Part shown: piece by piece, positions 25,710-32,602 of the stretch
How positions within the stretch are numbered: the stretch's first letter is position 1
How the letters are laid out: every line of letters starts with the position of its first letter
Source of the DNA: an uncultured Candidatus Saccharibacteria bacterium
GTDB lineage: Bacteria > Patescibacteriota > Saccharimonadia > Saccharimonadales > Saccharimonadaceae
DNA length: 64,000 bases
Direction of reading: 5' to 3'
Assembly: GCA_947253945.1 (NCBI GenBank)
Contig: CAMYAY010000001.1
Span: 1 to 64,000, forward strand
The notes under the pieces: generated by a model
What the model saw: the letters and a program-made list of their open reading frames with translations, nothing else
Told to the model about the DNA's origin: nothing
The model's database searches: none
Position numbers and translations under genes: made by a program

Positions 25710-27002
25710 ATGGATTACAACAAGAAGGAAGTTTCAAAGAATAAGGTAGAGTACACTGTTACTGTTAATAGCGAAAAGATGGCTATTAACCACGAGCGGG
25801 CATTGCATCGTCTTGGCCGGAATGCTAAGGTAGCTGGTTTTCGTAAGGGCCATGTACCTGAGCGGGTGTTGGAACAACATTTAGATCCAACACGCGTAGC
25901 TGAAGCTGAGATTAATGAGAGTGTTACGGAATCTGTCCGTGAGGTAATAACAAAAGATAATTTGATGCCGTTGGATCAACCGACTGTGTCGGTAACCAAA
26001 TATGTTCCTGGCCAGGAGTTAGAGTTTACTGCTACATTCGACTTAATGCCAGAGGTTAAGTTAGGTGATCCAAGTAAATTAACCACTAAGAAGCCAAGCT
26101 CTGAGGTTTCAGACAAGCAGGTTGATGAAGTAATTGACCGGTTGCGCGTGAATGCTGCCGAAAAGACTGAAGTGGAACGTGCAGCGCAGAATGGCGACGA
26201 AGTAATTATCGATTTTGCCGGCTCAGTTAATGGCAAGGAGTTTGCTGGTGGTACTGCAAAGAATTATGCTCTAAAGCTTGGTTCGGGTTCGTTTATTCCG
26301 GGCTTTGAAGATGGTATTGTTGGTCATAAAGCTGGCGAAGAATTTGATGTTAATGTAACATTTCCAAAAGAATATGGCGCTCCTGAGTTAGCTGGTAAGA
26401 AATCTGTATTTAAGATTAAATTGTCTAAAGTAAATGAGCTAAAATTGCCGGAAGTAAATGACGAATTTGCTAAGAGTATGGCGGCCGACTTGAAGACGGT
26501 AGCTGATTTAAGGCAGGATATCAAGAATAATTTAGCTGAAACCGAAATGGCTGATGCTGAGCAGAAGTATGAGGAAGCACTATTGACCGAACTCGCAGCA
26601 AAAAGTAAAGTAGACGTGCCGGAAGTCTTAGTGAACGACGAAATTCCACAAATGAAAAAGCGCTTTACGGAGGGCTTGATGTATCGTGGGCTAGATCTTG
26701 ATAAGTATCTCAAGCAGAAGAACTTGACTGAAGATAAGTGGGTTGAAATTGAATTGAAACCTGCCGCAGAAAAGCGAATTCGTAATAGTATGGTCCTGAC
26801 TGCCTTTATTGAGAAAGAAAAGATTACGGTTGATCCAGAAGAGGTTGTTGAGCAGCAAAAGAGAATGCTTGAGCAGTTTAACAATCCGAAGGTGCAGGCG
26901 CACTTTAAGACGCCAGAATATTTGGCGCAAATCAGTCAGCAAATGCTAACTAAGAAAGCTCTGGAGAAGTTGGTTGAACTTGCTGAAAAAGGCAAGAAGT
27001 AA
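25710..27002 (+). CDS. tig: Trigger factor
   Basis: This is a ribosome-bound chaperone with peptidyl-prolyl isomerase activity. The 430-residue protein has the N-terminal ribosome-binding domain with VAGFRKGHVPERVLE (signature GFRxGxxP, about 39-53). A central FKBP-type domain has GSGSFIPGFEDGIVGHKAGE (about 190-210). A helical C-terminal domain follows. AAGGAG lies 4 bases before the ATG, and a -10 TAAAAT lies just upstream, so this leader is short but keeps a Shine-Dalgarno. clpP overlaps the stop by one base, a common chaperone-protease linkage. Confidence 0.95.
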   Translation: MDYNKKEVSKNKVEYTVTVNSEKMAINHERALHRLGRNAKVAGFRKGHVPERVLEQHLDPTRVAEAEINESVTESVREVITKDNLMPLDQPTVSVTKYVPGQELEFTATFDLMPEVKLGDPSKLTTKKPSSEVSDKQVDEVIDRLRVNAAEKTEVERAAQNGDEVIIDFAGSVNGKEFAGGTAKNYALKLGSGSFIPGFEDGIVGHKAGEEFDVNVTFPKEYGAPELAGKKSVFKIKLSKVNELKLPEVNDEFAKSMAADLKTVADLRQDIKNNLAETEMADAEQKYEEALLTELAAKSKVDVPEVLVNDEIPQMKKRFTEGLMYRGLDLDKYLKQKNLTEDKWVEIELKPAAEKRIRNSMVLTAFIEKEKITVDPEEVVEQQKRMLEQFNNPKVQAHFKTPEYLAQISQQMLTKKALEKLVELAEKGKK

Positions 27003-27625
27003 TGAGCTATTTGATACCGACTGTATTAGAGAAGACAACTAATGGCGAGCGGTCTTTTGACCTCTATTCTAGGTTGCTAAAAGACCGAATCATCTTTTTG
27101 GGTGATGAAGTTAATCCAGATACTGCCAATCTAGTAGTGGCGCAGCTGTTGTTTTTGGACTCACAGAGCCACGATGATATCAGTTTTTATATCAATACTC
27201 CGGGTGGTCTAGTTTATGATGGCTTGGCCATTGTCGACACGATGAATTTAATTAAGTCTGATGTTGCGACTTTTGGGGTGGGGTTGCAGGCTTCGATGGG
27301 TGCTGTTTTATTAGCTAGTGGCACCAAAGGAAAGCGCTATATGCTGCCTCACGCTAAGACTATGATTCATCAAGTGTCATCTGGCACAACTGGTAAGTTT
27401 ACTGATATGGAGATAGACTTGCGCGAGACATTAGCATTGAAAAATACCTTAATTGATATTTTAGCAGAAGCTACTGGCCAAAACCGCGACAAAGTATACC
27501 AAGATATGGAACGCGATTATTGGATGACCGCTAGTGAAGCGAAGGAATATGGGCTAATCGATGATATCGTGTCTGGGCCTTCAAGTAAGTTAGAGAAGAA
27601 GTCAAAGAAAGATTTGCATAAATAG
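27002..27625 (+). CDS. clpP: ATP-dependent Clp protease proteolytic subunit
   Basis: This serine protease core partners with ClpX or ClpA-type unfoldases. The 207-residue protein has Ser98 in GLQASMGAVLLASG, His123 in KTMIHQVS and Asp172 in MERDYWMTASEA, the full catalytic triad. The start overlaps the tig stop as TAATG, so the two genes are translationally coupled. No clpX follows; a tRNA cluster begins 41 bases after the stop. Confidence 0.96.
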   Translation: MSYLIPTVLEKTTNGERSFDLYSRLLKDRIIFLGDEVNPDTANLVVAQLLFLDSQSHDDISFYINTPGGLVYDGLAIVDTMNLIKSDVATFGVGLQASMGAVLLASGTKGKRYMLPHAKTMIHQVSSGTTGKFTDMEIDLRETLALKNTLIDILAEATGQNRDKVYQDMERDYWMTASEAKEYGLIDDIVSGPSSKLEKKSKKDLHK

Positions 27626-27666
27626 GGCAAGATGTACTATAATAGTAGTGCTCGTGGCGCTGTTGT

Positions 27667-27742
27667 GGCTCGTTAGCTCAGTTGGTAGAGCAGAGGCCTG
27701 AAGAGCCTTGTGTCCCCAGTTCGAGTCTGGGATGGGCCACCA
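27667..27742 (+). tRNA. tRNA-Phe (GAA)
   Basis: The acceptor GGCTCGT pairs with ATGGGCC (G-T pairs included). The anticodon loop CTGAAGA is in the GAGGC/GCCTT stem, the D-loop contains the normal GG and the T-loop is TTCGAGT. CCA is encoded. Confidence 0.95.
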
Positions 27743-27780
27743 CAGCGCTAAGAGAGTGTACATTTATAGTGTTTTTACTT

Positions 27781-27812
27781 CTAAAGCCACCTTTCGGGGT
27801 GGCTTTAGTTTT
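27781..27812 (+). terminator. Terminator after tRNA-Phe
   Basis: The 11-bp hairpin CTAAAGCCACC-TTTCGG-GGTGGCTTTAG is followed by TTTT. Confidence 0.9.
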
Positions 27813-27927
27813 GCATAATTTTAGTAGTGTTTTCTTTTGAATCAAGCGGTTGATGTGATATTATAGATTTAGGTGCTAATACAACGCACTGCAACTAATA
27901 GGGTGATATCGCCAATAGAAAATACAT

Positions 27928-27956
27928 TTGACATCAGACTAAATGTTTGATAACAT
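27928..27956 (+). promoter_or_regulatory. Promoter of tRNA-Gly
   Basis: TTGACA (27928-27933), a 17-base spacer and TAACAT (27951-27956) lie 17 bases before the tRNA. Nothing else is apparent in 27813-27927. Confidence 0.75.
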
Positions 27957-27973
27957 AGTTTATGTCAATCTTT

Positions 27974-28050
27974 GCGGGTTTAGCTCAGTTGTTTAGAGCG
28001 CATCCTTGCCAAGGATGAGGTCGAGAGTTAGAGTCTCTTAACCCGCACCA
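27974..28050 (+). tRNA. tRNA-Gly (GCC) with U19/A56
   Basis: The acceptor GCGGGTT pairs with AACCCGC, the anticodon loop TTGCCAA is in the CATCC/GGATG stem, and CCA is encoded. The D-loop reads AGTTGTTTA where the other tRNAs here have AGTTGGCTA or a close variant, so G19 becomes T. The T-loop reads TTAGAGT instead of TTCGAGT, so C56 becomes A. The tertiary G19-C56 pair is thus swapped for U19-A56. Confidence 0.93.
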
Positions 28051-28063
28051 TATATTGACTATT

Positions 28064-28091
28064 TAGGCGATTTATATCGCCTATTTTATTT
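28064..28091 (+). terminator. Terminator after tRNA-Gly
   Basis: The hairpin TAGGCGAT-TTAT-ATCGCCTA is followed by TTTTATTT. Confidence 0.85.
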
Positions 28092-28165
28092 GGCGCCTTG
28101 GCGGATCAGTTACGCAGAGGTCTGCAAAACCTCGTAGGTGGGTGCAACTCCCACAGGTGCCTCCA
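28092..28165 (+). tRNA. tRNA-Cys (GCA) with atypical T-loop
   Basis: The acceptor GGCGCCT pairs with AGGTGCC, a 3-bp D-stem GCG/CGC is followed by the anticodon loop CTGCAAA in the GAGGT/ACCTC stem, and CCA is encoded. The T-loop reads TGCAACT instead of TTCAACT, so position 55 is G. The D-loop GATCAGTTA lacks the GG pair. The D-loop/T-loop contact must therefore be non-standard. Confidence 0.9.
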
Positions 28166-28209
28166 GGTTTATATTTTAGTGTTAGTATGCTAAAATAAAT
28201 AACATATAT

Positions 28210-28296
28210 GGGCGAGTGGCGGAATTGGTAGACGCGCTAGACTCAAAATCTTGTGAGCTTACGCTCGTGAGGGTTCAAGTCCCTCCTCGCCCACCA
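28210..28296 (+). tRNA. tRNA-Leu (CAA)
   Basis: This is an 87-base class II tRNA. The acceptor GGGCGAG pairs with CTCGCCC, the anticodon loop is CTCAAAA (one T-T mismatch in the anticodon stem), the variable arm is GAGCTTACGCTC, and CCA is encoded. Confidence 0.94.
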
Positions 28297-28305
28297 CGAT
28301 TATTT

Positions 28306-28331
28306 AAGGCTCGAGTAGCCTTATTTTTTTA
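28306..28331 (+). terminator. Terminator after tRNA-Leu (CAA)
   Basis: The hairpin AAGGCT-CGAGT-AGCCTT is followed by ATTTTTTTAT. Confidence 0.85.
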
Positions 28332-28388
28332 TGTCTTTAATTTTTTATCATTTTGGTATATTATTACTAATAGATAGGAGTGAATAAA

Positions 28389-29324
28389 GTGGGCATGAAC
28401 AGTTATCGTATTAACAACCAACAAGATCAACAAGGGAAGTCTAAAAGTAAGCGCTGGTATATTATTGGTGGAGTAATTGCTCTGGCGGTTGTATTGTGTG
28501 CAGTGGCGGGCGCATTCTTTTTATCGCAAAAGCATAACGATAAAGTTGAAGTAAAGCAAACTGCCAATGTTGTTCAGACGAAAAATGTTGATAATACCAG
28601 TAATAATGAGTCTAAATCTGATGATAGCAAAAATAAACCTGTGCCGCAGGATAGTAATAAACCGGTAGATCCAACAAAGCCATATGTTGATGACGGTAAA
28701 AAAGTAGTATACCTGTCCTTTGATGATGGGCCAAGTGAAAATACGAAGAAGATTATGGATATTATGGACCGATATGGCGTTAAAGGCTCGTTCTTTGTGA
28801 CCGGCAATGGCCAACCATATAACCACTACATTAAAGAGGCATTTGATCATGGGCATACTATTGGTTTGCACACCTTTACGCATCGTTACCAAGAGGTTTA
28901 TTCGTCTGACCAAGCTTATTTTGCCGACTTAAAGCGGATTGATGATATGGTATATGGTTTGATCGGCCAGCATTCATATATGGTGCGTTTGCCTGGTGGG
29001 TCAAGTAATACTATTAGCCGGCGATATTCTCCAGGTATCATGACGCGTATTACTAGAGAGATGCAGCGCCGTGGTTATCAGTATATTGATTGGAACTGCG
29101 ACTTTGGCGATGCGTCTGGCAATCGCGTACCGACAGCTACTATTATTAAACAGGCTACTTCTTGCCATGCAAATAAAATTGTAATGTTGGCCCATGATAC
29201 GGCCGTAAAAACTACTACGGTCGATGCATTGCCGAAGGTAATTGAATACTATAAGGCGCAAGGTTATACGTTTGCGCCAATGAATAAGGATATTTTCCCA
29301 GCACATCACCACTTAAGCAACTAA
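28389..29324 (+). CDS. Membrane-anchored NodB-type polysaccharide deacetylase
   Basis: This enzyme probably removes acetyl groups from peptidoglycan or another surface glycan, a way to resist lysozyme. In about 311 residues there is one membrane anchor (about 24-44, YIIGGVIALAVVLCAVAGAFFL) and a polar linker. The NodB domain has YLSFDDGPSENT (catalytic Asp and metal Asp), HTIGLHTFTH (metal His pair) and RLPGGSSNT. It ends with IVMLAHDTA carrying the last catalytic His. GGAG at 28377-28380 is well spaced for GTG 28389; GTG 28380 and ATG 28395 are alternatives. Confidence 0.88.
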   Translation: MGMNSYRINNQQDQQGKSKSKRWYIIGGVIALAVVLCAVAGAFFLSQKHNDKVEVKQTANVVQTKNVDNTSNNESKSDDSKNKPVPQDSNKPVDPTKPYVDDGKKVVYLSFDDGPSENTKKIMDIMDRYGVKGSFFVTGNGQPYNHYIKEAFDHGHTIGLHTFTHRYQEVYSSDQAYFADLKRIDDMVYGLIGQHSYMVRLPGGSSNTISRRYSPGIMTRITREMQRRGYQYIDWNCDFGDASGNRVPTATIIKQATSCHANKIVMLAHDTAVKTTTVDALPKVIEYYKAQGYTFAPMNKDIFPAHHHLSN

Positions 29325-29401
29325 TGTTTAATTGACAGCGAGTACTCATCTTGTTATTATAATAAAGAGTTATTTCTTTGACATTTAAAAGGAGGATGTA
29401 A

Positions 29402-29995
29402 ATGAATACTAATCTTGGATTATCGGGCAGCACCATACTTATTGCTGTAATTGTAATACTGCTTATTGTAATTATCGCTACTGTTGTTGCCGTTTATAAT
29501 GCTTTAATTAAGTTGCGAGTTCGTGTCGATGAAGCGTGGAGCGACATTACTGTACAACTAAAGCGCCGAGCTGATTTAATTCCTAATTTAGTCGAAACGG
29601 TAAAGGGTTATGCTTCTCATGAGAGTCAGGTGTTTGAAAATGTTACGAAGGCGCGTGCAGCAGTGATGACAGCCGCATCTCAGGGGCCAAAAGCTACAGC
29701 GCAGGCTGAGGGTCAGTTTGAATCAGCCTTAAAGAGTCTATTTGCTGTAGCTGAAGCTTACCCAGAGCTAAAGGCATCGGATAATTTCCGCGCATTACAA
29801 GATGAAATTACTGATACGGAGGATAAGGTGCAAGCTGCTCGCCGTTTTTATAACAGTGGTGTTCGCGACTTAAATACCAAAATTCAGACTTTCCCAAATA
29901 ATTTAATTGCTGGTATGTTCAACTTCAAACAACGTGAATTTTTCGAAGTAGAAGATCGCGCAGCAGTTGAAGAAGCGCCGCAGGTTAAATTTTAG
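29402..29995 (+). CDS. lemA: LemA family membrane protein
   Basis: This is a LemA-type protein of unclear biochemical role, often paired with HtpX. The 197-residue protein has an N-terminal membrane helix (about 10-32, TILIAVIVILLIVIIATVVA) with a short outside N-terminus. The family signature VDEAWSDITVQLKRRADLIP is followed by LVETVKGYASHE, and helical repeats end in FNNLIAGMFNFKQREFFE-type sequence (here PNNLIAGMFNFK). AGGAGG is spaced 6 bases from the ATG. htpX follows after 10 bases. Confidence 0.93.
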   Translation: MNTNLGLSGSTILIAVIVILLIVIIATVVAVYNALIKLRVRVDEAWSDITVQLKRRADLIPNLVETVKGYASHESQVFENVTKARAAVMTAASQGPKATAQAEGQFESALKSLFAVAEAYPELKASDNFRALQDEITDTEDKVQAARRFYNSGVRDLNTKIQTFPNNLIAGMFNFKQREFFEVEDRAAVEEAPQVKF

Positions 29996-30005
29996 GGAGT
30001 AGAGC

Positions 30006-30881
30006 TTGTATAGCAACATCAAGGCCAATAAAAGGAATACTGTTTTTATTATGCTGGTATTCCTTCTTATTGGTGGTGTAATTAGTTGGCTAGTGGGCTA
30101 TTATGGTAGAGATTATAGCATAGCATTGTATGTAATGCTCGGATTTATTTTATATGCTATGATGCAATATTTTATTGCTAGCCGTACTGCAATGCTAATT
30201 TGTGGTGGGCATGAAATAGCTAAGAAAGACTGCCCGGAGTTGTGGCGGGTGGTTGAGAATTTATGTATTGCTAGTGGATTACCGATGCCACGAATATTTA
30301 TTATAGATGACGATGCCCCAAATGCATTTGCTACAGGCAGAAATCCGCAACATGCTTATGTGGCAGTTACTACCGGTCTGCTTGCTATTATGGATAAGCG
30401 TGAGTTAGAGGCGGTTATGTCGCATGAACTGTCACATATTCAGAATTATGATATCAGAGTTAGCATGATAGTATTTGGTTTGTCCAGTGCTATAGCTATG
30501 TTATGTGATTTAATCTACTATTTTTATCGTGGCAATAGAAATGACCGTGATAACGACAGAAGTGGGGTAGGATTAATCTTAATGATAATCTCTATTATAG
30601 CACCGATTATTGTTGTTTTATTGCAGTTAGCGGTGTCTCGTCAGCGAGAATATCTGGCTGATGCATCTGGTGCGTTAATGACACGTGACCCAGAGGGTTT
30701 GGCTAGTGCATTAGAGAAGCTAAAAACTAATGGCAAACCGATGCGCCGTCAGCGTTCTGGTTTGGCTCCACTGTATTTTAATAACCCGAGCAAGCCGACT
30801 TTGTGGGATAAAATATTGCAGACTCACCCGCCACTAGACGAGAGAATTGCTAGACTAAGGAATAGCTTGGATAAAATGTAA
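30006..30881 (+). CDS. htpX: HtpX-type membrane zinc metalloprotease (M48)
   Basis: This is a membrane-embedded protease for quality control of membrane proteins. The 291-residue protein has two N-terminal membrane helices (about 13-55). The zinc site H140-E-L-S-H144 lies in VMSHELSHIQNYD. A further pair of helices (about 150-210) precedes the distal zinc Glu in SRQREYLADASGA. It ends with TLWDKILQTHPPLDERIARL, typical of HtpX. The start is TTG with GGGAG upstream, next to lemA, so the pair is an operon. Confidence 0.94.
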   Translation: MYSNIKANKRNTVFIMLVFLLIGGVISWLVGYYGRDYSIALYVMLGFILYAMMQYFIASRTAMLICGGHEIAKKDCPELWRVVENLCIASGLPMPRIFIIDDDAPNAFATGRNPQHAYVAVTTGLLAIMDKRELEAVMSHELSHIQNYDIRVSMIVFGLSSAIAMLCDLIYYFYRGNRNDRDNDRSGVGLILMIISIIAPIIVVLLQLAVSRQREYLADASGALMTRDPEGLASALEKLKTNGKPMRRQRSGLAPLYFNNPSKPTLWDKILQTHPPLDERIARLRNSLDKM

Positions 30882-30882
30882 T

Positions 30883-32301
30883 ATGAGCAGTAATAAGCAT
30901 TATAATAACAAGAAAAATAGTCCCACGAGCAATTCGATAGAAGTAAAATCGAGGTATATAAGTTTTTTGCAACGACGTCGCGTGGGTTTAACTGAATGGG
31001 CTGTTCATTCGGAAAAAAATCTTACTGATAAGCTGGCGCGTAAGCGCGCTAGATTAGATAAAATGATTAATCGAGCGAGGCGTCGAACTGAGTTGAAGGT
31101 TGCTAGACGCGAATGTTCTGTTATCTATAGAAAAAGTCATGTATTGTACGATATTTTAATTCCTGCATTCGCAATTGGTCGTTTTTTAAAGTATTTGGTC
31201 GCTATTGTGCATCATAAGACTGTTAAAGTTCGACAATTGTCGCCACACAGAACGTTATTTATCACTGACCCTACGCTTGCCCGCCGTAGCATTAAAATGC
31301 CCGGATATATAGGATTCTCAATTGAGGTAATGAGATTGATATGGAGCAATAAGCGGCTCTTTATTAAATACATATTAGTTATGGGTGCGATAGTATTGTT
31401 TATCGTTGGTGGCCTTAGCCAACATAATTTAAGAGAACTCAGAGACGGGCTGGAGAATAACGGAGTAGGTGGTTGGAATGAGTGGTCGGCGCTATTTGCT
31501 CAGGCCATTTCGCGTGCCAGCACTGCGCCTGACGCTAGTCAGCAAGTTATGCTTGGTCTGATATTGTTTTACGGCTGGATGATTGTAGTATGGCTGTGTC
31601 GAAAAATTAATAACGGTAAAACTCAATTAGCTCTGCGTGATGGGTTATATAATGGTGGCAGTCCGTTGTTCGGCGAGCTAGCGTTGATTACTATTATGCT
31701 GGTTCAAGCTATACCTCTGGCGTTTACTAGTATCTTTTATTATACTGCTACGGCCGCACAGTGGATTAATAGTGGTATTCAAATAGAGAATATGGCTTTT
31801 TGGTGTGCTATGACGTTAGTTGCTGTACTAACGTTTTATTGGATATCAGCCACTATATTGGCTATGATTATTACTACTTTGCCTGGAATGTACCCTCTAC
31901 AAGCTTTGAAATTATCTAGAGAGTTGATATCAGGCAGAAGGGCTGCTGTGCTTATGCGTGTAGTTGTGATGATAATTCCGGCTGCATTGGTGTGGCTAAT
32001 CTTAGTGATGGGTGCGATATTCTTAGATACGTCGTTAAATATTTCGTATTTGCCAATTGTGCCGCTTGTTACATCATTCTTGATACCAATAACGTTATTG
32101 TGGACTGCTGTATATACATATATGCTATATAGGTATATTATAGACGATCCAACTCCACCATACAGTAAGCTGCCGCGAAAGAAGTTTAACTGGCAGTCTA
32201 TCCCAGATATAATCTGTAATTCTAGAGTAGGTAAATTTACTAGTTGTGTCCTAAAGAGAATAAAATTATCTGACAAAAGCAATAATATAAAGAAGGGGTA
32301 G
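30883..32301 (+). CDS. Hypothetical polytopic membrane protein
   Basis: The 472-residue protein has a long, very basic N-terminal region (about 1-115, many Arg/Lys such as RARRRTELKVARRE). About six hydrophobic segments follow, for example YILVMGAIVLFIVGGL, MLGLILFYGWMIVVWL, ELALITIMLVQAIPLAF, MTLVAVLTFYWISATILA, VVMIIPAALVWLILVMGAIF and LIPITLLWTAVYTY. The organisation resembles membrane proteins of the glycerophosphodiesterase membrane-domain type, but no motif decides it. It starts one base after htpX, so it may act with that protease. Function unknown. Confidence 0.75.
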   Translation: MSSNKHYNNKKNSPTSNSIEVKSRYISFLQRRRVGLTEWAVHSEKNLTDKLARKRARLDKMINRARRRTELKVARRECSVIYRKSHVLYDILIPAFAIGRFLKYLVAIVHHKTVKVRQLSPHRTLFITDPTLARRSIKMPGYIGFSIEVMRLIWSNKRLFIKYILVMGAIVLFIVGGLSQHNLRELRDGLENNGVGGWNEWSALFAQAISRASTAPDASQQVMLGLILFYGWMIVVWLCRKINNGKTQLALRDGLYNGGSPLFGELALITIMLVQAIPLAFTSIFYYTATAAQWINSGIQIENMAFWCAMTLVAVLTFYWISATILAMIITTLPGMYPLQALKLSRELISGRRAAVLMRVVVMIIPAALVWLILVMGAIFLDTSLNISYLPIVPLVTSFLIPITLLWTAVYTYMLYRYIIDDPTPPYSKLPRKKFNWQSIPDIICNSRVGKFTSCVLKRIKLSDKSNNIKKG

Positions 32302-32304
32302 CTG

Positions 32305-32592
32305 ATGGAGGTTATATTCTTACTAATTATAGTTGCATTTATTGTCGATGATCGTAGTGTTCGTCGCCGGATAGCATGCGCTTTAGACGACAAATCAGTA
32401 GCGCATCTACGGTGGCAAAAATATAAATTTGGTATTACGTTAACTATCGCTGCTTCTTTTTGTGCTGTGCTTTATGGTGTGTTTGCAGCCAATAATCGCA
32501 TAGCGATTGATGGCTGCGGCGTAATAGCCGGCTGCATTTTAGGTCTTATTACTAGTAAAGTTACTCTACTCGGCAAAGATGGGCATAAATAG
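32305..32592 (+). CDS. Small two-helix membrane protein
   Basis: The 95-residue hypothetical protein has an N-terminal hydrophobic segment (VIFLLIIVAFIVDDRSV) and a C-terminal pair of hydrophobic stretches (FGITLTIAASFCAVLYGVFA and GCGVIAGCILGLITS). It lies 3 bases after the previous membrane protein and overlaps the upstream in-frame extension of ligA. I do not recognise a family. It probably belongs to the lemA-htpX transcript. Confidence 0.65.
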   Translation: MEVIFLLIIVAFIVDDRSVRRRIACALDDKSVAHLRWQKYKFGITLTIAASFCAVLYGVFAANNRIAIDGCGVIAGCILGLITSKVTLLGKDGHK

Positions 32593-32602
32593 AGGCGCAT
32601 TT

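Noticed and set aside
26324..26884. 186-codon minus-strand frame opposite tig
   Set aside because: Low-complexity Ser/Ile/Phe translation typical of an antisense frame; tig is well supported.
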